A stretch of DNA of 64,000 bases from Chitinophaga ginsengisegetis (GTDB taxonomy: Bacteria; Bacteroidota; Bacteroidia; Chitinophagales; Chitinophagaceae): positions 620,001 through 684,000 of the forward strand of contig NZ_FUZZ01000003.1 in the NCBI RefSeq assembly GCF_900168065.1, in the 5' to 3' direction. Shown in pieces: positions 34,483 through 43,490 of this stretch. The translations under genes were made by a program, and so were the position numbers. Position 1 is the first letter of the stretch, and every line of letters starts with the position of its first letter. The notes under the pieces were generated by a model. It ran no database searches. It worked only from the letters and a program-made list of their open reading frames with translations, and had not been told where the DNA came from.

Positions 34483-35933
34483 CTTTTCAGCTGGTTGCGT
34501 ACTTTACTGTGTTTCTTACCGTAAAATTCATAGATCGCCATCCCTATCGCCATCCATACGATGAGACGCAGCCAGGTATCCCAGGGCAGGAACGCCATCA
34601 TCACCGCGCAGGTGATAATGCCCATCAGCGGTACAAAGGGAACCCACGGTGTTTTAAATGCCCTCGGTGCGTCCGGCATAGAATACCGCATGATCCAAAC
34701 CCCCGCGCATACGATCACAAACGCCAGCAGGGTACCAATGCTGGTCATCTCCCCTACTACCCTTACCGGTACCAGTGCCGCAAACAAACTTACAAACACA
34801 CAGAAAAGGATATTCGATTTCCACGGGGTACGGTAACGGGGATGAACATCCGAAAAGATCTTTGGCAGTAGCCCATCTTTAGCCATACTGTAAAATACCC
34901 TCGATTGTCCCCAGAGATCTACGAGGATCACGGAGGTATAACCTACTATGATGGCCAGGATAATCATTTGCCCCAGCCATTTGTAAGGCGTGTGTGCAAT
35001 GGCAATAGCCACCGGCGCCGCACTGTTTTTAAACTCTTTATAGGGCGCCAGTCCGGTGAGCACATGGGAAAAAAGAATGAAAAGAACCGTGCAAACAGCC
35101 AGCGATCCGAGGATGCCTATAGGCATATTGCGCCGCGGATTTTTGGTTTCCTGCGCCGCGGTGCTCACAATATCAAAACCGAGGTATACAAAGAAAATAA
35201 CCCCTGCTCCCCGTAGAATACCGGATATGCCGTATTCTCCAAAGGTGCCTGTGTTTTTAGGAATATATGGGGTGAGATTAGCCGGTTGTATATACTTCCA
35301 GCCCAGGGCAATAAAAACAAGCACTACGCCCACTTTGAGCGATACCACTACTGCGTTCCAGATGGCCGAGCCTTTGGTGCCGCGCATCAGGATAGCCGAC
35401 ATGAGGATGATGACCAATGCTGCAGGAAGATTGAAATAGCCGTGGGTGGTGACACCGTTTGCCAGGGTTATGGTTTCAAACGGGGAATGTGAAAACTGCG
35501 CCGGAATGTAAATTTTGTATCCTGCAAGGAAGGCTACCAGGTAGTTAGACCAGCTAATGGCCACTGTGGCAGCTCCTACCGAAAATTCAAGCACCAGGTC
35601 CCACCCGATGATCCAGGCAAGCCGCTCCCCCATCGTCGTATAGGCGTAGGTGTATGCACTCCCCGCCACAGGGATCATGGAGGCAAATTCAGCATAGCAA
35701 AGACCGGCAAAAGCACAGCCAATACCTGCCACTATAAAGGAAAGTGTAACTGCCGGCCCGGCGTTATTGCCGGCTGCGGGTCCCGTAAGGGAAAATAACC
35801 CAGCACCGATAATAACACCCAGGCCCAGCATCAGCAGCTGAAAGCCATTCAGCGTGCGTTTGAGGGTATCTTTACTTTCACTGGCCGACTCGTTGAGCAG
35901 CCATGATAAAGGCTTTTTGTAAGATTGATTCAT
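34479..35933 (-). CDS. APC superfamily amino acid permease (cationic amino acid transporter type)
   Basis: 484 residues with about 12 or more transmembrane helices. Family features include GFQLLMLGLGVIIGAGLFSLTGPAA at the first helix (the GxG substrate-binding loop), AGPAVTLSFIVAGIGCAFAGLCYAEFASMIPVAGSAYTYAY, and an RxMxxDG loop seen as SRVFYSMAKDGLLP. It most resembles the CAT/YfnA group that imports amino acids such as lysine or arginine by proton symport. A TACTTTCG promoter-like element lies at 35968-35975. Overlaps the acetyltransferase tail by four bases. Confidence 0.92.
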   Translation of the reverse strand: MNQSYKKPLSWLLNESASESKDTLKRTLNGFQLLMLGLGVIIGAGLFSLTGPAAGNNAGPAVTLSFIVAGIGCAFAGLCYAEFASMIPVAGSAYTYAYTTMGERLAWIIGWDLVLEFSVGAATVAISWSNYLVAFLAGYKIYIPAQFSHSPFETITLANGVTTHGYFNLPAALVIILMSAILMRGTKGSAIWNAVVVSLKVGVVLVFIALGWKYIQPANLTPYIPKNTGTFGEYGISGILRGAGVIFFVYLGFDIVSTAAQETKNPRRNMPIGILGSLAVCTVLFILFSHVLTGLAPYKEFKNSAAPVAIAIAHTPYKWLGQMIILAIIVGYTSVILVDLWGQSRVFYSMAKDGLLPKIFSDVHPRYRTPWKSNILFCVFVSLFAALVPVRVVGEMTSIGTLLAFVIVCAGVWIMRYSMPDAPRAFKTPWVPFVPLMGIITCAVMMAFLPWDTWLRLIVWMAIGMAIYEFYGKKHSKVRNQLKS

Positions 35934-35991
35934 GTTGTATACCCTACTGTTTTAGTAGACTGGTCCGCGAAAGTAGGATATATTTATGAAT

Positions 35992-36885
35992 TTAAGCCAG
36001 ATCACAGATTCCTATCGCCTGGCGGAGCGATGCGATCTGGTCTTTATGGGCAGGAATAAACTCCTGGGCCACATGGCCTTTAAAGCCGGTTTCGTAGATT
36101 GCTTTCATAATAGCCGGGTAGTACAGCTCCTGGGTTTCATCAATTTCATGACGGCCAGGTACTCCGCCGGTATGGTAATGCGCAAAATATTCGTGGTAGC
36201 TGCGGATATTACTGATTACATCCCCTTCCATGATCTGCATGTGGTAAATGTCGTATAACAGCTTAAAATTGGGAGAGCCCACTGATTTACACAGTTCTAC
36301 GCCCCAGGCGGTATGATCGCACTGGTAGTCGGGGTGATTTACCTTGCTGTTCAGCAGCTCCATTACCAGCGTTACCTTTTTCTTTTCTGCATAGCCGATA
36401 ATGCGTTGTAAGCCTTTGGTACAGTTTTCAATGCCCTGCTGGTCGCTCATGCCGTTACGGTTGCCTGAAAAGCAGATCAGGTTGGTAAAACCGGCTTTTG
36501 CGGTTTCATCTATATAATGCTTAAAATACTCTTCCAGTTTATCGTGGTGGGCAACGGTGTTAAATCCTTTGCCAATATTCCAATCCGGGCCGTTACTGGC
36601 TACCATAGCGGTGATCATGTCATTCTTCTTGAGAATGTCGAAGTCTTTCGGATCAACGAGGTCAATGGAATGAATGCCTATTTGTTTGGCCGCCTTACAC
36701 AGTTCATCCAGCGGCATGTTATAACACCATGCGCATACCGAGTGGTTAATTTTGCCTTTTAATTCTTCACCTACTGCCAGATCGTGTGCAGCTACCCTGG
36801 TAGAGAGGGATGATAACGCGGTGGATGCGAAGGCCATTGTGGCTACTTTCTTAATCATATCGCGGCGAGAGTTTTCCTGATGCAT
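35992..36885 (-). CDS. Hydroxypyruvate isomerase-like TIM barrel protein, Tat-type signal
   Basis: 297 residues. The N-terminus SRRDMIKKVATMAFASTALSSL has a twin-arginine and hydrophobic stretch, so the protein is probably exported by Tat. The rest is an AP-endonuclease-2-like TIM barrel in the Hyi branch: SVCAWCYNMPLDELCKAAKQIG, ICFSGNRNGMSDQQG, LVMELLNSKVNHPDYQCDH, LLYDIYHMQIMEGD and HYHTGGVPGRHEIDE. Conserved Glu, Asp, His and Glu metal ligands are visible. The physiological reaction outside the cytoplasm is uncertain. A TAATTTCG promoter-like element lies at 36921-36928. Confidence 0.88.
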   Translation of the reverse strand: MHQENSRRDMIKKVATMAFASTALSSLSTRVAAHDLAVGEELKGKINHSVCAWCYNMPLDELCKAAKQIGIHSIDLVDPKDFDILKKNDMITAMVASNGPDWNIGKGFNTVAHHDKLEEYFKHYIDETAKAGFTNLICFSGNRNGMSDQQGIENCTKGLQRIIGYAEKKKVTLVMELLNSKVNHPDYQCDHTAWGVELCKSVGSPNFKLLYDIYHMQIMEGDVISNIRSYHEYFAHYHTGGVPGRHEIDETQELYYPAIMKAIYETGFKGHVAQEFIPAHKDQIASLRQAIGICDLA

Positions 36886-37098
36886 AAAAAGGTTTGCTTT
36901 AAAACTGCCATCAATGTAGGCGAAATTATGTTTACTTACAAGCTCCCGCCGCCTTTTTTGGAAGGAAAAGAGCGTGGAAATACGGATTTTATTTTTCCCG
37001 TAGATCCAACCGCGCTCATCCCGCGTTTATATAGTAACTTGCAGTTAGTTTAGATTTTGGTAAGTAATTTGTTTAAGTATTGAAAAGCGGAGGTTGAT

Positions 37099-37380
37099 AT
37101 GGAAAAAAAATATACTCCCAGTTTATGGATCTGCATCCTGATGGACCTGTTAGGATGCGCCAGTTACGCAGTTCCGGTATTAGGGGATGTCAGCGACTTT
37201 ATCTGGGCCCCGATTTCTGCCATCATTTTCTACCGTATGTTTGGCGGCACTATTGGTACTTTCGGTAGTGTTTTTAACTTTATGGAAGAGTTATTTCCAG
37301 GCACCGATTTTATTCCCACCTTTACCCTCGCCTGGGTATTGAAGCGGGTAAGGGCCCCCAGAAGAACGGTGTCGATCTGA
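37099..37380 (+). CDS. Small membrane protein of unknown function
   Basis: 93 residues with two hydrophobic segments (LWICILMDLLGCASYAV and FIWAPISAIIFYRMFGGT) and a basic end (LKRVRAPRRTVSI). The GDVSDFIWAPISAIIFYRMFGG stretch looks conserved in character, and similar short proteins occur in Bacteroidota by my recollection. No function can be given. It stands alone and is followed by a clear terminator. Confidence 0.65.
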   Translation: MEKKYTPSLWICILMDLLGCASYAVPVLGDVSDFIWAPISAIIFYRMFGGTIGTFGSVFNFMEELFPGTDFIPTFTLAWVLKRVRAPRRTVSI

Positions 37381-37397
37381 ATTATTCTTAAAATAAC

Positions 37398-37435
37398 AAG
37401 GGCATTATTAATCAACAGAGATTAATAATGCCCTT
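37398..37435. terminator. Bidirectional terminator, 16-bp stem
   Basis: AAGGGCATTATTAATC (37398-37413) and GATTAATAATGCCCTT (37420-37435) are perfect complements around AACAGA, followed by TT. It lies between the small membrane protein and the convergent barrel gene. Confidence 0.88.
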
Positions 37436-37452
37436 TTCTATAAATGGTTAAC

Positions 37453-40320
37453 TCAGAAGCCTCTTGGTCTCATTCCACCACGGCCGCCTCCCGGAGGGAA
37501 ACCCATCATACGGTTGCCTCTTTCTCCCTTACCGGTATTACCTCCAAACTTATTCAGGAAGTAGGTGAAGCTCACCATAAAGTACTGCTGTAACACATTG
37601 CTCTGCACATCCTGGATGTAGTTATCTGCCACGGTGCGGGATACACTGATATATTGCCTCAGCAGATCAAATCCCTGGATCTTGATCATCCCCTGTTTTT
37701 TCGGGAATACATACTTTGAAACGTTGGCGTTCCACATGGTAGAGGTAAGGTTATACCCCGCCTGACGGCCACGGTTCATGGTACAGGTAATATCGCTGCC
37801 TATCATGAATCCCAACGGCAGATTGATGTTGAAGTCGGTATTGATGTTGTAATCCAGGTAGCGGGTATCATTGGCGCCTGCGCTGGCCTGTGAATAGTTG
37901 GTGGCATTGAAATTAACGCTGCCGCCCAGTGAAACGTCAAACAGCTCCTTGTACATATAACTTACGTTGGCGGATTGCGACAACTGCAATGAATTGGTAC
38001 TGCTGTTAATGCCATTGCTCACAATTACATCTTTATTATAACTCACGGAAGTTCCTGTGTTCAGGTTTTGTCCGGGCGTTTTAGATAAAGGAATGGAGTT
38101 GTGCACCATACCGGAAATATTGTAATTGCCATTTACGTTTACCGGCCTTACAGTTTGCTTGCCTGTTTCAGGATCAAGGGTAGTAGCATTGATAATTTTA
38201 TTCACGGTATAACCGCCGTTCAACCGTGCAAACATACCCCGGAAGGTGATGTTGTTAAACGAGTTGTAATTAACGCTGAGGTTATTGGTGAAAGATGGTT
38301 TCAGGTCCGGATTACCCAGCTGGATATACAGCGGGTTACTGTTGTCCGGCACAGGCGCCAGCTGTTGTACGGATGGCTGCTGTGTATTCCCGTTGTAGTT
38401 TATGTGTAACCGTTTGTTTTTGGAAAAGGTATAGTTAAAAGATGCCTGCGGAGAGAAGTTGACTGTGTTTTGTGTGATCAGACTATCTTTCCCGGTAAGG
38501 AATGAATACGTGTTATTCTCCAGGTTATTAAACAGCACATTTAATCCTATGGAGTAATCATATTTCAGCTTGTTGGTGCGTATAGCAAAGCCGGCCTGCT
38601 GGTTCAATGTACTGTTGGTAAAAGAATTGCTCAGCGAGTCGTTCATGATATTGTACTCTCCTTTCGCATCATCATAATCGTAGGTGTATTTGGTACTGTT
38701 GCTGTTGTATTTCGTGATGCCATAATTTGCTTCCAGGAAACGGTCCCTTCCCAACGGTTCTGTGTAGGTAAGGTTTACACCTTCATTACGGCTATTGGTA
38801 TTTATTTGATTGCGCTGATTGAAGTTAACAACACTGTCGGCAGAAACGTAGTTGATACTTGACTTTACGTAGTTCTCCTGATCATTATCACTGTTGTTGT
38901 AGCTAAAGTTAAGGCTCAGTGTACGGCCTGCTTTTTTGAACCGTTTGCGGAATAACAGGGTACCACCATAATTTTCATTGTGGCCCTGGCCATCGTTGTA
39001 GGTAAGTCCCCTGTTCAATGTATCCTTGTTGGTGTTCAGCGACAGGTTGTCTGTAACACTATAGCTGTTGCCGTTTGTAAGGGAATACGTTGGTGAAAAA
39101 ATCAGTGAATGAAAGGAGTCGATTGTATATTCCACCCTTGCAGAAAAGCGGTTGTTGCTGTTATCTGTTTGGGAGGTGGAATTGGTGTTATCGTAGTTGG
39201 TGGTGGCGTTACCTTGTTTATCTGTACTGAATGTTTGCTTTGCCGTTTTTTGTTCTATATTATTTTTGGTATCATTAAAAAAGTAGCTGCCGTTAACGAT
39301 CAGGTTTTTACTGAAGTCCTGGTTGAAGTTGAGGCCTGTGTTCCAGTTGCGGGTGATACCGCTGTTGTTACCGCCGCCCATGAGCTGTTGCATACCACGT
39401 CCGCCGCCGCGGCCACCACCGCCTCTTCCACCACCGGCAGAACTGAAGCTCATCGCATCCTGTTGGGTATAGCCCATATTGTTTACGTTATTACCGCCGC
39501 CGAGCAACGACATCTGCTGGTTTTCCCTGAAGCGGTTTAAGCTGAGGGATACGCCATAGCGGTCGTTGGTGCCATAGCCTGCGGTAGCGCGGCCAAACAA
39601 TCCTTTCTTTTTATCTTTCTTAATGGTGATGTTGATTGTTTTTTCTGTTTGCCCGTCGTCGATTTGTGTGAACTGTGCCTGGTCTGATTTTCTGTCTATC
39701 AGCTGTACTTTATCAATAATATTGGCCGGAAGGTTTTTGGTGGCGAGTTTGGGATCGTTACCGAAAAACGGTTTACCATCTACCAGTACACGGGTAACAG
39801 TTTCTCCCTGTGCGGTAATAGCGCCGTCTTTATCTACAGTAACACCGGGTAGCTTCTTCAAAAGGTCTTCTACCACTGCATTTTCACGGGTTTTAAATGC
39901 ATCGGCATTAAATTCAAGGGTATCTTTTTTAACAACAATGGGTGGCTTCTCGTCCAGTATTTCCACGGCATTCAGATTTACTCCTTTGAGCACCATTGGG
40001 ATGTTGCCGAGAGATAATTCTTTATGGTCCTGGTTAATCTGTATTGATTTATTGATGGGTTTATAGCCCAGGAAGCTTACGTACAGGCGGTATGCGCCAT
40101 CGGCGATGTTGGTTAGTTCAAAGTTGCCTTTGTTGTCTGTCATGGTGGTGGTGGCAACGCTGGAGTCTTTTGCGTTCAGTAGCACTACCGTGGCAGCGGG
40201 CATGGCATCCCTGGAGGTAGAGTCAGTCAGTTGGCCTTTAATCTTTCCTTGTTGAGCCTGAGCCTGGGCATGTATAATGCCCAAACCCAGTATCAGCAAG
40301 AGTTGTATAAGTTTCTTCAT
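37453..40320 (-). CDS. Outer membrane beta-barrel protein, TonB-dependent receptor-like
   Basis: 955 residues. Signal peptide, then a carboxypeptidase-regulatory-like domain (residues ~27-110; GKIKGQLTDSTSRDAMPAATVVLLN), a plug-like domain (~115-230; EDLLKKLPGVTVDKDGAITAQGETVTRVLVDGKPFFG), and a large barrel of the OMP_b-brl_3 type. A glycine/arginine-rich loop (GGRGGGGRGGGRGM) sits near residue 285, and a similar motif closes the protein (GGGRGGMRPRGF). It lacks the usual C-terminal SusC features and no SusD partner is present. It is second in an operon with a GLPGLI protein 43 bases upstream, a pairing repeatedly found in this phylum. The ligand is unknown. Confidence 0.92.
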   Translation of the reverse strand: MKKLIQLLLILGLGIIHAQAQAQQGKIKGQLTDSTSRDAMPAATVVLLNAKDSSVATTTMTDNKGNFELTNIADGAYRLYVSFLGYKPINKSIQINQDHKELSLGNIPMVLKGVNLNAVEILDEKPPIVVKKDTLEFNADAFKTRENAVVEDLLKKLPGVTVDKDGAITAQGETVTRVLVDGKPFFGNDPKLATKNLPANIIDKVQLIDRKSDQAQFTQIDDGQTEKTINITIKKDKKKGLFGRATAGYGTNDRYGVSLSLNRFRENQQMSLLGGGNNVNNMGYTQQDAMSFSSAGGGRGGGGRGGGRGMQQLMGGGNNSGITRNWNTGLNFNQDFSKNLIVNGSYFFNDTKNNIEQKTAKQTFSTDKQGNATTNYDNTNSTSQTDNSNNRFSARVEYTIDSFHSLIFSPTYSLTNGNSYSVTDNLSLNTNKDTLNRGLTYNDGQGHNENYGGTLLFRKRFKKAGRTLSLNFSYNNSDNDQENYVKSSINYVSADSVVNFNQRNQINTNSRNEGVNLTYTEPLGRDRFLEANYGITKYNSNSTKYTYDYDDAKGEYNIMNDSLSNSFTNSTLNQQAGFAIRTNKLKYDYSIGLNVLFNNLENNTYSFLTGKDSLITQNTVNFSPQASFNYTFSKNKRLHINYNGNTQQPSVQQLAPVPDNSNPLYIQLGNPDLKPSFTNNLSVNYNSFNNITFRGMFARLNGGYTVNKIINATTLDPETGKQTVRPVNVNGNYNISGMVHNSIPLSKTPGQNLNTGTSVSYNKDVIVSNGINSSTNSLQLSQSANVSYMYKELFDVSLGGSVNFNATNYSQASAGANDTRYLDYNINTDFNINLPLGFMIGSDITCTMNRGRQAGYNLTSTMWNANVSKYVFPKKQGMIKIQGFDLLRQYISVSRTVADNYIQDVQSNVLQQYFMVSFTYFLNKFGGNTGKGERGNRMMGFPPGGGRGGMRPRGF

Positions 40321-40363
40321 AAATGAATTTAACAGGAAAGGGGAAAGTTAGGATGAAATTTAT

Positions 40364-41155
40364 TTATTGTTGTTGCCGCTTACGTAATTTCTCCATTTCC
40401 TGTTTCCTGATTTCTCTCATCTGTTCCTGCGTTACTTTTTCTGCACCGGCAGGAATGCTAAGATCCGTATCTGTTACGGCTTTCAGGCTAACGCTTTTTG
40501 CGGTGAATGCGCGTTTGCTGCCTTCAGCAGAAAGCACTACGGCGTTGCTGTCGGGCAATAATCCGTTCACCGGCGAGAAACTGAAAGGTAAATCGGTGGT
40601 ATACCAAACGGTGTAGGTATCGTCCTTCAGCTGTATGGTGGCCTTTTTACAGTTGTATCCTGCAATCTTTTTGGTTTTGTCGGACGACTTGTTATTAGCG
40701 GTAAAGATGAAATCTTCTTCTGTATAATAAGTTTTCTTATCATCGCCGAAGGTGCTGAATACCTGTACATACTTCTTATTGGCCAGGTCTACATACTGTG
40801 CGTTACCTCCCCGTCCCATCATGCCCATACCCATGCCGCCGGGGCCTTGTCTGCGTGGATTACGGGTGCTGGTATCTCCTTCGGGGCGTTGTCTTCTGCC
40901 GCCGAAGCCACCGCCTTCAGGGCGTTCTGTAGTGAGTTTGCCGAGGTTGTTGCTGAAAGTAAATACCTGTTTGAAGGTGATGACATCCGGAATTTCGGGA
41001 GCATCGTCGCCACCACGCTGGAATCCGCGCATGCGTTCGGGGTCTGTTTTGGCGGTTACTTCATATTCTATTACTCCTGATTGCTGTGCAAATACAGGGC
41101 TGGTAGCAGATAGCAGCGTAGCTGCTGCGATGAATAAACGGATAGTTCGGTTCAT
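40364..41155 (-). CDS. GLPGLI family protein, exported
   Basis: 263 residues with a signal peptide (MNRTIRLFIAAATLLSATSPVFA). The GLPGLI signature region shows as VWYTTDLPFSFSPVNGLLPDSNAVVLSAEGS. A low-complexity GGFGGRRQRPEGDTSTRNPRRQGPGGMGMGM stretch occupies the centre. GLPGLI proteins are found next to outer membrane barrels; their job is unknown. It is first in the operon with the barrel gene and divergent from a two-component system. Duplicated direct repeats in the intergenic region suggest that the response regulator controls it. Confidence 0.9.
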   Translation of the reverse strand: MNRTIRLFIAAATLLSATSPVFAQQSGVIEYEVTAKTDPERMRGFQRGGDDAPEIPDVITFKQVFTFSNNLGKLTTERPEGGGFGGRRQRPEGDTSTRNPRRQGPGGMGMGMMGRGGNAQYVDLANKKYVQVFSTFGDDKKTYYTEEDFIFTANNKSSDKTKKIAGYNCKKATIQLKDDTYTVWYTTDLPFSFSPVNGLLPDSNAVVLSAEGSKRAFTAKSVSLKAVTDTDLSIPAGAEKVTQEQMREIRKQEMEKLRKRQQQ

Positions 41156-41217
41156 ACCTGATTGATTTTACAGCAAATGTGAATCTTCGCTTTCATTTTT
41201 TGGGTTAAAAAGCTTTA

Positions 41218-41241
41218 TTTACTGTTATTTACTGTTAAGGG
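41218..41241 (+). promoter_or_regulatory. Candidate response regulator operator, copy 1
   Basis: The 24-bp unit consists of TTTACTGTTA, TTTACTGTTA and AGGG: two direct repeats in 10-bp phase, the layout bound by OmpR-family dimers. TTTAC-N5-TTTAC is also the reverse complement of the CpxR box. It lies 63 bases from the GLPGLI start. Confidence 0.55.
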
Positions 41242-41267
41242 CTGTCTGTAAGCGTTAATCTTCCTTA

Positions 41268-41291
41268 TTTACTGTTAATTACTGTTAAGGG
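41268..41291 (+). promoter_or_regulatory. Candidate response regulator operator, copy 2
   Basis: Identical to the unit at 41218-41241 at 23 of 24 positions and exactly 50 bases further on. It ends seven bases before the TTG of the kinase operon promoter, a position suited to activation by the encoded response regulator. Confidence 0.55.
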
Positions 41292-41297
41292 ATTGTC

Positions 41298-41326
41298 TTG
41301 TTTTCCCTGTGGAATGGATAGTTTTG
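41298..41326 (+). promoter_or_regulatory. Promoter of the kinase/regulator operon (TTG-N18-TAGTTTTG)
   Basis: TTG at 41298-41300 and TAGTTTTG at 41319-41326. Two in-frame ATGs (41293 is the frame start, 41314) precede or overlap it, so the start must be the ATG at 41347. Confidence 0.6.
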
Positions 41327-41346
41327 TAAGGATCTTAAAATCTTTC

Positions 41347-42786
41347 ATGCGACAAAGAATCAGAAATATTCTCATCCTCATGTCTGTCTGTATCCTGGGC
41401 ATATTTCTGTTCCAGGGGTACTGGCTGTACAATTCATACAAATTAAGAGAGGAACAGTTCAATAAAGAGATCAACGAATCGCTGCGGATGGCCGTGTTCA
41501 ATAAGCAGTTTTCTGATGTACGCCGCTATATCCGTTATTTCGGGAAAGATAAAGACTCGCTGAAGTTACCTATGCGCGGACTGGCAGATCAGCTGGAAGA
41601 AATAGGTATGCCTAAAGGCAGGCGCTTCAAGGGGCAGCATTACGACCGCTACCCGGGGCAGCCCAGGACAACAGCCTTCCCGGGCGACTCACCCAACAGG
41701 ATATATGTGGATACACTGGCCAGGCAGATTTCTGAGTTCCTCATTACCAGCAACTTACACGACGATAGCACCAATCTTAAAAAACTGGACTCGGTATTCA
41801 AAGTGGAGCTGGCCAACCGCCAGATAGCCACGCCTTATGAACTGGATACCTTCCATCTGAACTACAGCGGCTTTGAAAGGGAAACGTTCAGGGACAGCAT
41901 CCGCCGGAGAGAACCCAGGCAAACGGCTAAAATTCCTTTTAACCCTGCCAGCAACTTATTCGTACAGGCCAGCTTCGATTCTCCCCTGCAGTTTATTTTA
42001 CAGAAGATGATCTGGACCCTGCTCAGCTCACTGGTATTACTGGTGCTTACTACCCTCAGCTTTATGTATATGCTCAGAACAATTCTTAAGCAAAAGAAGC
42101 TGTCGGAAGTAAAGAATGATTTTATCAATAACATGACGCATGAGCTGAAAACGCCCATTGCAACAGTGTCTGCAGCGGTAGAGGCATTACAGAATTTCAA
42201 TGCGTTGAACGACCAGCGTAAAACACAAACGTATCTCGATATATCAAAAAATGAATTGCAGCGCTTATCAGACCTCGTGGAAAAGGTACTGCATATTGCT
42301 GCCGAAGAAAAAGAAGATATTGAATTATTCCGGGAGGAAACAGACCTGAATGAAGTGATTGATAACATCCTTTCCAACCACCAGCTTAAAGCAGGAAAAC
42401 AGCTACAGCTACGTTATGATAATAACCTGGCCGGCAAAACCGTGTTTGTTGATAAAACACACCTGGCCAGCGCTATCAACAACCTGGTGGATAACGCTAT
42501 TAAGTATTCCGGCGAACACGTGCAATTATATCTGCAAACCAGCCTTGAAAACGGTATCTTAAAGATCCGGGTAAAAGATAATGGCATCGGCATTCCGAAG
42601 GTATACCAGGGCAGCATCTTTGATAAGTTTTTCAGGGTGCCTACCGGCAACCTGCATAATGTAAAAGGATTTGGCCTGGGATTAAGTTACGTGCGGAAAA
42701 TAGTGGAGATGCATGGCGGCGCCATACAGGTGCAAAGTGAACCGGATAAAGGCAGCGAATTTACCATTATCATCCCTTCTGCTTAA
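41347..42786 (+). CDS. Sensor histidine kinase
   Basis: 479 residues from the ATG at 41347. Helix 1 (residues ~7-27), a sensor region of about 210 residues, and helix 2 (~IWTLLSSLVLLVLTTLSFMYML) place the sensor in the periplasm. There is no HAMP domain; the HisKA box FINNMTHELKTPIA with the phospho-accepting His follows directly, then the HATPase_c boxes (INNLVDNAIKYSG, VKDNGIGIP, GFGLGLSYV). Resembles the RprX type of Bacteroidota. It is coupled to the response regulator 17 bases downstream. The sensed signal is unknown; the divergent barrel/GLPGLI operon suggests an envelope signal. Confidence 0.93.
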   Translation: MRQRIRNILILMSVCILGIFLFQGYWLYNSYKLREEQFNKEINESLRMAVFNKQFSDVRRYIRYFGKDKDSLKLPMRGLADQLEEIGMPKGRRFKGQHYDRYPGQPRTTAFPGDSPNRIYVDTLARQISEFLITSNLHDDSTNLKKLDSVFKVELANRQIATPYELDTFHLNYSGFERETFRDSIRRREPRQTAKIPFNPASNLFVQASFDSPLQFILQKMIWTLLSSLVLLVLTTLSFMYMLRTILKQKKLSEVKNDFINNMTHELKTPIATVSAAVEALQNFNALNDQRKTQTYLDISKNELQRLSDLVEKVLHIAAEEKEDIELFREETDLNEVIDNILSNHQLKAGKQLQLRYDNNLAGKTVFVDKTHLASAINNLVDNAIKYSGEHVQLYLQTSLENGILKIRVKDNGIGIPKVYQGSIFDKFFRVPTGNLHNVKGFGLGLSYVRKIVEMHGGAIQVQSEPDKGSEFTIIIPSA

Positions 42787-42803
42787 CCATATAAAAGAGA
42801 TCT

Positions 42804-43490
42804 ATGCCCAAAGTATTATTGATAGAAGATGAAGTGCAGCTCGGACAAATTGTGAAAGACAGCCTTGAAATGCGGGGATTTGAAATGTTGTATGCCGCCG
42901 ATGGCAAAGAAGGGCTGCGTATTTACCAGCAGGAACATCCCGATGTAGTGGTGCTGGACATCATGATGCCCAACATGGATGGCTTTTCGGTGACCGCAGA
43001 GATCCGCAAGCAGGATAAATTCACTCCTATCATTTTCCTGACCGCCAAATCCCAGACGGCCGATGTGGTGAAAGGCTTTGAACTGGGCGGAAACGACTAC
43101 CTGAAAAAGCCGTTCAGTATGGACGAGCTGATAGTGCGTATTACGGCCCTGCTGAAACGTTTCGGCGATAACCCCGGCACCCGTGAAATGGAAGAAGGCG
43201 CTGTAACCATTGGCCAGTATATTTTTAACTATACCAAACAAACCCTTGCCCGTAATAATTCCATCGAGTTCCTGTCGCACCGCGAGGCGGCCATTTTACG
43301 CCGGCTATACGATAACAAAAATGAGGTAATGGAGCGTAAGGCTGTACTGCTCGACCTTTGGGGAGATGATAATTTTTTTAATGCCCGCAGTATGGACGTA
43401 TTTATCACGAAACTCCGCCGGTACCTGAAAGATGATTCCCGCGTACAGATTGTGAACATCCGGGGAGTGGGTTACAAACTGATTTTTTAA
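42804..43490 (+). CDS. OmpR-family response regulator
   Basis: 228 residues: receiver domain (1-~120; acidic pair in LLIEDE, phospho-acceptor in VVVLDIMMPNMDG, Thr and Lys in FLTAKS and YLKKPFS) and a C-terminal winged-helix DNA-binding domain (ending ARSMDVFITKLRRYLK and IVNIRGVGYKLIF). It is the partner of the upstream kinase, similar to RprY. OmpR-type proteins bind 10-bp direct repeats as dimers, which fits the duplicated elements upstream of the operon and implies autoregulation. The stop overlaps the convergent LytS-type kinase gene by four bases. Confidence 0.95.
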   Translation: MPKVLLIEDEVQLGQIVKDSLEMRGFEMLYAADGKEGLRIYQQEHPDVVVLDIMMPNMDGFSVTAEIRKQDKFTPIIFLTAKSQTADVVKGFELGGNDYLKKPFSMDELIVRITALLKRFGDNPGTREMEEGAVTIGQYIFNYTKQTLARNNSIEFLSHREAAILRRLYDNKNEVMERKAVLLDLWGDDNFFNARSMDVFITKLRRYLKDDSRVQIVNIRGVGYKLIF

